Assembly (NCBI RefSeq): GCF_900143265.1
Contig: NZ_FRDJ01000001.1
Span: 62,001-126,000, forward strand
From: Fervidobacterium gondwanense DSM 13020
Lineage (GTDB): Bacteria; Thermotogota; Thermotogae; Thermotogales; Fervidobacteriaceae
Length of the DNA: 64,000 bases
Direction: 5' to 3'
Shown: piece after piece, positions 45,158 to 52,889 of the stretch
Layout of the letters: the number at the start of each line of letters is the position of its first letter
Numbering within the stretch: position 1 is the first letter of the stretch
Translations under genes and position numbers: made by a program
Notes under the pieces: model-generated
Databases searched by the model: none
Seen by the model: only the letters and a program-made list of their open reading frames with translations
What the model was told of the DNA's origin: nothing

Positions 45158-45568
45158 GTGGAACTTGCAAAAAGAATAGAAGACTTAGAACCACAAGCAG
45201 CGGTTGACAACAGTGCAAAAAGCACAAGAAAGTGGCACGAAAAGGTGCTCAGCTATGCACACCTTGTGCGCAGGTGGACAAGCTATTTCTGGAAAATCAA
45301 CAAAGCTTACCTATATTCATACGAAGACTTAGAACAAACCATATGGTACATACTCATGGTAGGACTGCAAGAATTCGACGGCAGGGGAGATGAGGAGCAA
45401 TTCCTTAACTGGTATATCAGAAACAAAATTGTTTCTGTAATCATGTACGGCAAAAAACCTCCGAAATGCACACATCTGCCATTCACACCTATAAGATTCG
45501 ACTACGTCTCGCCAGATGATTTAGCAGAAGTCAATGGACTCTTCTACTCAGACTTGGATGGTGAATAA
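45158..45568 (+). CDS. Small protein resembling sigma-70 region 2
   Basis: 136 residues, GTG start behind GGGGGG. The middle (residues 53-95) reads YSYEDLEQTIWYILMVGLQE, then F-D-G-R-G and FLNWYIRNKIVSV. This follows the pattern of sigma-factor region 2 (D-L-x-Q followed by an acidic FD turn, then an aromatic-rich helix with IR..I). There is no region 4 and no membrane segment. By-eye similarity only; it could equally be a phage-like or wholly new small helical protein. It is a monocistronic unit with a consensus promoter, a possible operator and an excellent terminator. Confidence 0.6.
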   Translation: MELAKRIEDLEPQAAVDNSAKSTRKWHEKVLSYAHLVRRWTSYFWKINKAYLYSYEDLEQTIWYILMVGLQEFDGRGDEEQFLNWYIRNKIVSVIMYGKKPPKCTHLPFTPIRFDYVSPDDLAEVNGLFYSDLDGE

Positions 45569-45590
45569 TAAAAGCATACTTGAACAAAAT

Positions 45591-45621
45591 GCCTCCGCAG
45601 AAGTTCTGCGGAGGCTTTTTT
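45591..45621 (+). terminator. Strong intrinsic terminator
   Basis: A perfect 10-base-pair GC-rich stem, GCCTCCGCAG and CTGCGGAGGC with a five-base loop, followed at once by seven T residues. It closes the unit of the small sigma-like gene, 22 bases after its stop. Confidence 0.95.
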
Positions 45622-45750
45622 TATTTAAATCTTAAATTCTGACATGCATCATTCTAAATCGGAGAAAAAATATCTCCAACAAACCTTCCTTTTTCACTGT
45701 ACTTGGAATGAGCTTGCCAGTTCGAGTTGGTAGGATTTTATAAATTATAA

Positions 45751-45909
45751 TTTACAAAATCGGCCGAATTTATAAAGTGGACTTTACAAAAACCGACCAA
45801 GTGTGATGGAATACTTCTGAAGCGCATCAGAGAATTGGGGAATAAATATGCGGTTCTCAACGGATATTTCGCTTCTTCAGAACTTGAATCCATGGTGGTG
45901 CGAAAATGA
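45751..45909 (+). pseudogene. Coding-like fragment without start
   Basis: A 52-codon open frame with a protein-like composition (it includes KCDGILLKRIRELGNKYAVL and ends in ELESMVVRK) but without a start codon or ribosome binding site. A TAA lies directly upstream, and the TGA at 45907 is part of the first TGATGCATCA element. It may be the tail of a DNA-binding protein, for instance an AbiEi-like antitoxin, whose front was lost. That identity is a guess. The rest of 45622-46014 holds nothing else except the palindrome array. Confidence 0.35.
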
Positions 45910-45958
45910 TGCATCACCAACAACACATGATGCATCATTGACGCAATATGATGCATCA
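45907..45958. repeat. Array of three TGATGCATCA palindromes, 21-bp period (array 1)
   Basis: Perfect 10-base palindromes start at 45907, 45928 and 45949. The period is exactly 21 bp (two helical turns), and the second spacer is TTGACGCAATA. The same unit with the same period is repeated at 47490-47541 on the other side of the broken ATPase gene. Such phased palindromes are typical of cooperative binding sites for a dimeric protein, such as operators or iterons. Confidence 0.85.
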
Positions 45959-46014
45959 ATTTTGTACCGACAAGCCACCCTACCTTGGCGTTGTCTGTCC
46001 TAAAAATCAAACTT

Positions 46015-46275
46015 TTATTCCCGTGCCTCCTGTTTCCTGCTCCTTATTTTCATTAATATGACAAAACAACAAGAAGCACAATATTTAGAATACTTTTTGC
46101 ACAATAATGACCTTCTTGACCTCTTCGTAGGGCAATATTTGCAATAATTGACCTTTTCAAAGGTCAGTTTCTTACCATCCTCACTGAGCACAAAACCGAC
46201 GCTTTCGCACCAACTGATAAACCAAATACAAATAGGCACAAGTATACCATCAGATGAGTCTGTGTTGTTAGTCAT
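46015..46275 (-). CDS. Short ORF after the broken ATPase, doubtful
   Basis: 86 codons, starting six bases after the stop of the ATPase gene with a weak GAGG-like site. The first 35 residues (GILVPICIW, then WCESVGFVLSEDGKKLTF) look like a real protein. The remainder becomes cysteine- and basic-rich (CKYCPTKRSRRSLLCKK) and does not. In another frame, the same stretch reads QILPYEEVKKVIIVQKVF before a stop, which looks more natural. So this may be the remnant of a frameshifted partner gene; OLD-like ATPases often have a small partner directly downstream. Not recognised with confidence. Confidence 0.3.
   Translation of the reverse strand: MTNNTDSSDGILVPICIWFISWCESVGFVLSEDGKKLTFEKVNYCKYCPTKRSRRSLLCKKYSKYCASCCFVILMKIRSRKQEARE
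46149..46166. repeat. Inverted repeat TGACCT-N6-AGGTCA
   Basis: Perfect six-base arms with a six-base spacer (TTTCAA), inside the distal part of the short ORF after the ATPase pseudogene. Fifteen of its 18 bases match the site at 47729-47746 in the promoter of the DUF4143 ATPase. Additional TGACCT half-sites stand at 46108 and 46117. Confidence 0.7.
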
Positions 46276-46281
46276 CTAACC

Positions 46282-47364
46282 TCAAACCCCATCTATTGCG
46301 GTGTCTAGTTCCTCTTTTGAGTACTCTACTATCTCTCTATTTCCATCGAACCGGTCTACCCTGTAAACTTTCAAGTCATATTCTTCGACTTTTGAATACG
46401 CCTTGTGCGCAGCGACCAAACATTCGTAGCTATGCGTTGTTGCAAAGATTTGGACATTGAGCTTGCGTGTCAAGATTGATATGTGTGTCCAGTACTCCTC
46501 CAATATCGAATAGTGGATACCATCTTCCACTTCATCAATCAACAAAACTCCACCTTTCGCATTGTACATCGCCAAGGCTATATCGATAGTCCTAACCAAC
46601 CCATCACCAAGATAATAAATCGGGATAAATTTCCTTATTCCAATATCGGCATGTATGATTGGAACGTTACCGATCACAAGTATTGCAAGGTCGTTAATTT
46701 TTGGTTCCACTGCCTGAATCATTGAGATGATTTCCACAAAACTCTCTCTGTCAGAAACAACAGTGCTGAAACGCTGCGCCATTTCCAAAGGAGCGCTTCT
46801 CCTTTTGGCATCAAGAAAAACGCAAGGAAATGGTGGTGGAGGCGGTGCAGGAAATCCTCTAACTCCAAACTGGTCAACAAGTAAATAAGTCTCCTGATAA
46901 GTCTCCTGTAATTCCTCATTGCTACGAGTGCTTTCCAGTTCCAAAACATGGACAGATTCGGCAGATACTGAGCCGATGTCAATTCCGGCATTCCTCATTC
47001 TTTGGAGAATACTGAGTTTTTTATTCGTATCTGCGTTTTTTAATACCGTCTTCTGGTGCGTATTCTGACCAGAACTGGTGATAATGATTGGTGTATCAGG
47101 ATTTAGATTGTTGAACAATGAAGTCCACGGGGTCTCAGCTGACTGCAAAGGATCTATTTTAAACGCTTCGATTCCTCAAAAGACGTTAACTCTGAACGCA
47201 AGCTCCGGGTTGTACAACCCACTGTGAATAAACAAAGCTTCAAGCAACGTTGTCTTGCCTGAGCCGTTTTTCCCAACGAACAGATTAACCCTACCAAGAT
47301 TTCCCACTGTTAAGTTGCTGAAACACCTAAAGTTTTCAATCTGTAATTTTTCGTATCTAAGCAT
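46282..47364 (-). pseudogene. OLD-like AAA ATPase interrupted by an in-frame TGA
   Basis: Two pieces are in the same frame. The first (from ATG 47364, behind AAGGTG) has KLQIENFRCFSNLTVGN and Walker A FVGKNGSGKTTLLEALF. It stops at TGA 47178-47176 after AFRVNVF. The frame continues with GIEAFKIDPLQSAETPW, so one codon (probably CGA, arginine) has become TGA. The rest holds GGVLLIDEVEDGIHYS (Walker B with the acidic pair) and FATTHSYECLVAA (the H-loop-like end), as in ATPases of the AAA_15/AAA_21 group that belong to OLD-family defence nucleases. Repaired, the protein would have about 360 residues. No TOPRIM nuclease domain is present, so a separate partner would be needed. Confidence 0.8.
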
Positions 47365-47489
47365 TCCAGTCACCTTCTCAATTGCTTTTATTAAGACATA
47401 TTAATTTTATCACAAGAGTACAACGTTCAGAAAATGATGAACTTTCGAAATCCTTTGGCGTAAGAAAAAAAGCATTAGTTTAACACATT

Positions 47490-47541
47490 TGATGCATCAT
47501 TGACGCAATGTGATGCATCAGGCAACAAAAATGATGCATCA
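47490..47541. repeat. Array of three TGATGCATCA palindromes, 21-bp period (array 2)
   Basis: Perfect palindromes begin at 47490, 47511 and 47532, again 21 bp apart. The first spacer TTGACGCAATG matches the second spacer of array 1 but for one base, so the two arrays are direct repeats of each other, about 1.56 kb apart. This array lies about 125 bases upstream of the start of the broken ATPase (transcribed away from it), in the 430-base gene-free stretch 47374-47803. Confidence 0.85.
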
Positions 47542-47696
47542 GTTCGGCATGGAGATACGAAGTATAAATTTGCAAAATCATTTGAAAACTTCTTATCTAT
47601 GGTTTACATAACTGCCTTTCTTCTGAAAACTTCCCCTCTGAAGAAAACGACAGAAAAGCCGCATATAAAATAGTTTTCTAACAAGTTCTGCTCTGA

Positions 47697-47761
47697 TGAC
47701 CTATGAAAAAGTCAAAAGTTACAAAATTTGACCTTTTGATAGGTCATTTTTGTGGTACAAT
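47697..47761 (+). promoter_or_regulatory. Two operator-like repeats and extended -10 of the DUF4143 ATPase gene
   Basis: TGACCT-N6-AAGTCA (47697-47714, one mismatch) and TGACCT-N6-AGGTCA (47729-47746, perfect) are 32 bp apart, about three helical turns. The extended -10 TGGTACAAT (47753-47761) follows nine bases after the second. The arrangement resembles a two-site operator and repeats the logic of the promoters at 18821 and 20350 with a different sequence. Confidence 0.65.
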
Positions 47762-47803
47762 ATCTGTGGATTTTACTACAGCAGTATCAAGGGGGCAAAA
47801 AAG

Positions 47804-49132
47804 ATGACACGCGAAGAGATATTACAAGTTCTCATGAGATGGAACAACTGGGGAAGAGGAATGGCAATAAATACCATTCTTAGAACAACGAGCGAAGAAG
47901 CAAACATTTTAATAAATTACCAAGGCGTCGTTGTGATTAAAGGACCGCGTCGAGCAGGAAAATCGACGCTTCTGTACCAAGTTATGGACACTCTCTCAGC
48001 CGAACGAGAGCAACGAAGCCTTTTATATGTCAACTTCGAAGACTATGCGTTTTCTTCCGAAAGACTGACACCAAAAATGATTGAAGCCATAATCGATGTT
48101 TACAGGCAGGAGATATATCCGGAAGGTAATTTCGTACTGTTCTTGGACGAAATTCAAAACGTTGAAAACTGGCACAGATGGGTTCGAACGGCTATCGATT
48201 CTGGTCTGGTGAAAACGATTTTCGTGACTGGTTCTTCATCTAAATTACTCTCTGCTGAATTTGCAACGTTACTTTCAGGAAGACATGTAGACATCGAGCT
48301 GTTGCCTTTTTCGTTCAGAGAGTATGTCAACGCTGAAGGATATAACCCATCGGATAGAATTGAAGTGTTGTCAAATAGCAACTTGTACCTTTCTCTTCTC
48401 AAAAATTACCTTACGTACGGCGGATTTCCAGAAGTAGTTGTCGATGAAAAGAAAGAATTTCTTGCATACAAAATCCTGTCTCAGTATGCAGAAGACATGA
48501 TCCTTAAAGATGTAACGGCAAGGTACAACATTCAAAATCTAAGGCTTTTGAAAGCACTTTCAAAAATAATCGCACAAAATGTGTCAAACAAACTCTCTAT
48601 CCGGAAGCTTCAACGGGAACTTGAAGAAGTTTTCGGAGAGAAATCGTCAACGACGACTTTTTCCAATTACATCGACCACCTGGAATCCGCGTACTTCTGT
48701 TTTAGCGTACACAAATTCGACTATTCTGTGAAAGAAAGTACCAAGTCGCCCGCAAAATATTACCTTGTCGACACAGGTTTGAGGAACGCAATTTCACCGT
48801 CATTCACTCCCGACCGCGGACGATTACTCGAAAATGCAGTCTACCTAAAATTACGTGCAATTTATGAAGAAATATACTATTGGGAAGGGCGGAACGAAAT
48901 AGACTTTGTATGTCGAAAAGAGAATAGGCTCGACCTCTATAACGTAGCATATGCTTCAAACGAGGATGAAATCAAAGATAGAGAATTAAAAGGCTTTGCT
49001 GAATTCCCATACCGCTCGAACGGAAATTACCTCATAACTTGGGATTTGTGGAAAGAAATCTCGTACAACGGCGTGAAGATACAATGCATACCTGCGCATT
49101 TGTTCTTGCTCAATATGTGGAAACAAGATTAA
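47804..49132 (+). CDS. AAA ATPase with DUF4143 (AAA_14 type)
   Basis: 442 residues. Walker A GPRRAGKSTLLYQV near residue 48, Walker B FVLFLDEIQNVENWHRWV near 115, sensor VTGSSSKLLSAEFATLLSG with the usual SGR..D..LLPFSFREY, then the DUF4143 region (YGGFPEVVV ... DTGLRNAISPSF) and a nuclease-like end (IYYWEGRNEIDFVCRK). The expected lysine-containing strand after the aspartate is poorly preserved (LYNVAYASNE), so nuclease activity is doubtful. ATG at 47804 is eight bases after GGGGG; the frame extension to 47750 overlaps the -10 box. Function in the family is unknown. Confidence 0.9.
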   Translation: MTREEILQVLMRWNNWGRGMAINTILRTTSEEANILINYQGVVVIKGPRRAGKSTLLYQVMDTLSAEREQRSLLYVNFEDYAFSSERLTPKMIEAIIDVYRQEIYPEGNFVLFLDEIQNVENWHRWVRTAIDSGLVKTIFVTGSSSKLLSAEFATLLSGRHVDIELLPFSFREYVNAEGYNPSDRIEVLSNSNLYLSLLKNYLTYGGFPEVVVDEKKEFLAYKILSQYAEDMILKDVTARYNIQNLRLLKALSKIIAQNVSNKLSIRKLQRELEEVFGEKSSTTTFSNYIDHLESAYFCFSVHKFDYSVKESTKSPAKYYLVDTGLRNAISPSFTPDRGRLLENAVYLKLRAIYEEIYYWEGRNEIDFVCRKENRLDLYNVAYASNEDEIKDRELKGFAEFPYRSNGNYLITWDLWKEISYNGVKIQCIPAHLFLLNMWKQD

Positions 49133-49187
49133 GTAGTCTCAGCAATGCCTCACTAAGTGTAAGAGTATGCTTTAAGAAGGTGTGAAA

Positions 49188-50762
49188 ATGCTTGAACAAT
49201 TGCTGAAAATGGGAGAAAACGAACGCGTTGAATTCAAATCCGATAAAGAAGGACGGTTGAAGATAGACACAATAGTTGAAACTATTGTTTGCCTTGCAAA
49301 TCACAAAGGTGGGTATTTAGTCATTGGTGTAGAAGATGATGGAACTGTTTCCGGCACACAAAGGCTGAAAGGAGAAAGAATTCAAGAACTTAGAGCCAAG
49401 ATATATGCCAAAACAGAGCCACACTTACCGGTACGAATTTGAGTTGAAGAGTACAGCGAAAAAGAAGTTATAATAATCGAAGTACCAAGACAAACACTAA
49501 CAGCAACTTCTGATGGAAGGTATCTGAGACGTGGGATAAGACAAGACAACAAACCCATATGCCTTCCCCTTGAGCTTCACGAAATCCTGTCTTTACTCAC
49601 TTTTGTAGGACAAAAAGACATGACAGCTGAGAAGCTTAACCTTGGAAAAGAAGCACTGGACGAACCATCTTTTGACTTACTGCTGAAAACCACGAAGGAA
49701 AACCAACCAGAACTCAGAAACCTTTCGAACGACGAACTGCTGAGAATACTTGGTGTCTTAACGACTCAAGGGAATATAACTTTAGCTGGCTTACTTGCAT
49801 GTGGCATGGAAGACATCCTTCATGAATTCGTTCCATTCCACGAAGTTATACTAAACTACTTCGACGGAGCTGAACTAAAAGAGCAGAAAGTATATCATAC
49901 TAATTTGATAAGCGTATTTACAGAACTAATAAATATATACAAGGTTTACAATAGAGGCATCGGAGAAGTGATAAAAGATGGGATAAGATACGAAATCCCG
50001 CTTATTGATAACGAGGCTTATAGAGAGGCTATCTCTAACGCATTGATTCACAGAGACTTTTCAATCGCCGGTTCTGTTTCGATAAATTGGTACGAGGATG
50101 GAAGATTGGTCATCTCAAATCCCGGCGGATTCGTCGAAGGCGTAACGGTGGACAATATACTATCTGTAACCCCATACCCAAGAAACCCGCTACTCTCTGA
50201 GCTATTCAGAAGAACGGGTATTGTAGAAAAAACAGGGCGTGGTGTTGATAAAATATCCGTTGGGCAGGCAAAATATGGAAAACCCCCTGCCCATATGGGA
50301 TGTCGACAGCAAACACGTCTCGCTCACTCTCATCGGAACCCTGTGGAACAGACAAGTAGCCGAAAAACTCGTTGGAGAAACCCTCATTCCCGAAGAAATG
50401 CTTATCATGTACCATCTTTACACAAACAACGGAACAGCCATGCTCGACGAACTCGCAAGAACCATCCAACGAAGAAAAGAAGAGGTATTATACTTCGTCT
50501 GGCGTTTGGAGGAACGTGGGTTTGTTAAGCGAACAAACGGAAATGTATTTGTCAAAGAAAGACTCAAAGCCGCAACAGAAAATGCGGAGGACACAATCAT
50601 CGAACATGTGAAATCGAAAGGGTTCATAACACGCTCAGAAGTAGCACAAATGCTCAATGTCAGTCCATCAACAGCGTTGAGAATACTCGTTCAAAAAGTA
50701 TACTGAAACGCATCGGAACACATGGTGGAACAAGGTATGTACTCGATGAAAATCAACGATAA
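49188..50762 (+). pseudogene. AlbA_2/Schlafen-like ATP-binding transcriptional regulator, three lesions
   Basis: A COG2865-type protein of about 525 residues if repaired. The N-terminus (MGENERVEFKSDKEG, LANHKGGYLVIGVEDDG) is the AlbA_2 domain. TGA at 49440 interrupts it; the same frame continues with VEEYSEKEVIIIEVPRQ. The middle has the GHKL-like AISNALIHRDFS, ISNPGGFVEGV and GIVEKTGRGVDKI. At a five-C run (50283-50287) the coding pattern jumps one frame (to PLPIWDVDSKHV), and at a five-A run (50693-50697) it jumps back (to LKRIGTHGGTRYVL, stop TAA 50760). The second and third lesions compensate each other. Start ATG 49188 follows AAGAAGG. Either a decaying gene or one with homopolymer sequencing errors; the TGA is not explained by the latter. 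Confidence 0.82.
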
Positions 50763-50777
50763 CCCGGCTATTAGGAC

Positions 50778-50800
50778 AATCGTTTCACGTTGAAACGATT
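50778..50800. promoter_or_regulatory. Perfect inverted repeat at the start of an ATPase gene
   Basis: AATCGTTTCA-CGT-TGAAACGATT, perfect 10-base arms with a three-base spacer, ends right before the ribosome binding site AGGGGTG (50801-50807) of the gene at 50814. It could be a repressor operator, or an RNA hairpin that controls access to the ribosome binding site. No T-tract follows, so it is not a terminator. Confidence 0.65.
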
Positions 50801-50813
50801 AGGGGTGAAAAAA

Positions 50814-51983
50814 ATGAGCATTAGTGAACTGATAGAAAAATTAGAGCTCCAAATGGAGAGGCTTATAAACTCAATACCTGAGAAGCTGAGACCGTATTTC
50901 CAGGAGCTGGACTCTATGTTCATAAGTAAAGCTATCCTACTCTACGGTCCAAGAGGAACTGGAAAGACAACGTATCTTTTGCTGCGTGCAAGAGAAAATA
51001 ACATGCTGTACGTCTCAGGAGACGACATTCGCCTCTTGCAACACCCATTTTATGATTTAGCCGAAGAAATCTTGAAAAACTACTCTGGAATAATCATTGA
51101 CGAAGTTCATGGAATAAAAGATTGGGGAACCATTATAAAGAACATGTACGACTCGTTTCCAAACAAAAAAATATGGCTCAGCGACAGCAGCTCAGTCCTT
51201 CTAAGAAAGAGCGTTGCTGATTTATCAAGAAGGTTTGTTATCATAAAACTCCCACTAATGTCTCTAAGAGAATACATCTACTTCGAAACAGGCAAGATTC
51301 TACCAAAGATTGAAAATGTGTTCGACCAAGCAAGCTTTGACATAGCAAAGCAGATTCTCAAGGAAGTCGATGCTATGACTTACTTCAATAAGTACAAAGA
51401 GCACGGCACAAGACCGCTCTACATTGAGGGAAATTTCAAAGAGAAGATGATGAACGTCGTTGAAAAGACGATATACTACGACATGCTCAGCATTTTGGAG
51501 AATGTCAGCGAAAACCACTATGGAACGATGAAGGCGATAATAACACACCTGCTCTTTTCCAAGATACCAACCGTGAACGTTGAAACAATGACAACAGAAT
51601 GGGGCATCGGAAAACCGAAGTTCTACCAATTGCTTCAGAAATTGGAAGACGTTGAAATGATAAACACTGTCGACTATACAGAAATCAAAAAAGCCTACAC
51701 AAAAGGTGCGAAAATCTTCCTCGCAGACCCGACGCTGTACTACGTGTACGAAGGCGAGGTTGAAAACTTCAGGGAAGCTTTTGTTGTGGCAATGCTCAAA
51801 GAGAAAGGAAAGATACTCGCCAGCAAAGATGAAACCAAAGGCGACTTCGCCTTCAACAACCTCATGTTTGAAGTTGGCGGGAGAAACAAAAAAACAAAAG
51901 AAAGCGACTTTGTCATCCGCGACGACGTCGATATACCGCTTAAAAATATCATCCCACTCTGGATACTCGGAATGATGTGGTGA
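50814..51983 (+). CDS. AAA_14-type ATPase, divergent DUF4143 relative
   Basis: 389 residues. Walker A YGPRGTGKTTYLLLRA near residue 44, Walker B GIIIDEVHGIKDW near 93, sensor WLSDSSSVLLRKSVADLSRR. The middle contains a winged-helix-like segment (WGIGKPKFYQLLQKLEDV). The end (GDFAFNNLMFEVGGRNKKTK) keeps the aspartate-then-glutamate-x-glycine...lysine order of a PD-(D/E)XK nuclease fold. It is shorter and more diverged than the DUF4143 proteins at 20462 and 47804. ATG at 50814 with AGGGGTG six bases upstream. Converges on the esterase gene six bases beyond its stop. Confidence 0.85.
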   Translation: MSISELIEKLELQMERLINSIPEKLRPYFQELDSMFISKAILLYGPRGTGKTTYLLLRARENNMLYVSGDDIRLLQHPFYDLAEEILKNYSGIIIDEVHGIKDWGTIIKNMYDSFPNKKIWLSDSSSVLLRKSVADLSRRFVIIKLPLMSLREYIYFETGKILPKIENVFDQASFDIAKQILKEVDAMTYFNKYKEHGTRPLYIEGNFKEKMMNVVEKTIYYDMLSILENVSENHYGTMKAIITHLLFSKIPTVNVETMTTEWGIGKPKFYQLLQKLEDVEMINTVDYTEIKKAYTKGAKIFLADPTLYYVYEGEVENFREAFVVAMLKEKGKILASKDETKGDFAFNNLMFEVGGRNKKTKESDFVIRDDVDIPLKNIIPLWILGMMW

Positions 51984-51989
51984 GGGAGG

Positions 51990-52875
51990 CTACAATCCAC
52001 TCAGAATGTTTTTCAGCTTTTCTAAAGCATCTTTCGATTCCCTAAGGAACGTCAAAATCACCCAGTCGTGAAACAAACCGTCGTACTCGAAATAATTGCA
52101 TATAACTCCTTGCTCTTTGAGCTTATCGCTCAACTTCTGTGCATCTGGATTGAGGATATCATGTGTACCCGTGAAGATACTCACCGGAACAAAATCTTTG
52201 AAATCCCCATAAATTGGACTAACGTGCCAATCTTTCAAATCCAGCCCTGTGGCGTACTTCTCAGCTGCTGCTTTCAAACCCTTGACTGTCAAAATCACAT
52301 CCTTACTCTCAACATTCGCAATCTCGGGATTCTCCATACTCACATCAACCCATGGCGAGAAGAGAACAATGTGTTCAGGCAATCTTCTATTCTCGTCTCT
52401 CAACTTTTGTGCAAATCCGAGCGCCAGTCCCCCGCCTGCCGAATCGCCGATGAAAACAAATTTTTTGCCTGAATATTTCTCGAGCAGCATTCCATAAAGC
52501 TTATCCACAAACTCGTAAGTTTCTCTCCACGTATTCTCAGGCGCAAGCGGATAATCCGGAACAACGACAAGTGCGTTCAACTTATCAACTAATTTTCCAA
52601 CCAAATCCCAGTGCATTTTAGTTATATTGCCAACATACGCTCCACCATGCAAAAAAAGAACCACAGTACGTGGTTCTGAAATCTTCGGTGTAACTGCCCA
52701 TACACAACCGGCCAAGCAGAGTAAATTCTTCTATGCTGAATTTTCTAAATAACTTCTTCATCGGCTTGGCAGGTTCCCTCTTCAACGAACCGTCAGCTAT
52801 TCTCTTTTCAATGATATACTTAAATCTAAACGACCTTAGGAAAAACTGAATAGTTGATGTTTCAAAACTCGCCAT
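51990..52875 (-). pseudogene. Alpha/beta hydrolase (HSL-type esterase), frameshifted
   Basis: The core frame (52715-51990) has the oxyanion-hole motif HGGAYVGN, the nucleophile elbow GDSAGGGLA, and the catalytic aspartate and histidine near GTHDILNPD and LFHDW, typical of hormone-sensitive-lipase-like esterases. That frame lacks the N-terminal cap helix, which is found in another frame from the ATG at 52875 (MASFETSTIQFFLRSFRFK ... LLGRLC). The two join at a three-G/C run (52697-52699 on the plus strand): removing one base gives ...RLCMAVTPKISEP. The repaired length of about 294 residues is right for the family. Real mutation or sequencing error cannot be told apart here. Confidence 0.78.
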
Positions 52876-52889
52876 AGTTTCAGTTACTC

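Noticed and set aside
44950-45225. N-terminal extension of the ATPase at 43846
   Set aside because: Its composition is not protein-like, it overlaps the divergent promoter at 45049-45096, and a strong ribosome binding site marks ATG 44949.
45738-46010. 90-codon minus-strand ORF with repeated MHH residues
   Set aside because: The MHH and HH repeats are simply the translation of the TGATGCATCA array; no ribosome binding site, and the opposite strand has a better coding pattern.
45907-47541. CRISPR array interpretation of the TGATGCATCA triplets
   Set aside because: The repeat is a 10-bp palindrome and the spacers of 11 bp are partly identical between arrays; far too short for CRISPR, and no cas genes are present.
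47176-49442. Recoding of TGA (selenocysteine or tryptophan) to explain two in-frame TGA codons
   Set aside because: All other genes in the window obey TGA as stop (for example the ATGA overlaps of the Opp and TRAP genes), no SECIS-like hairpin follows, and both genes show other signs of decay.
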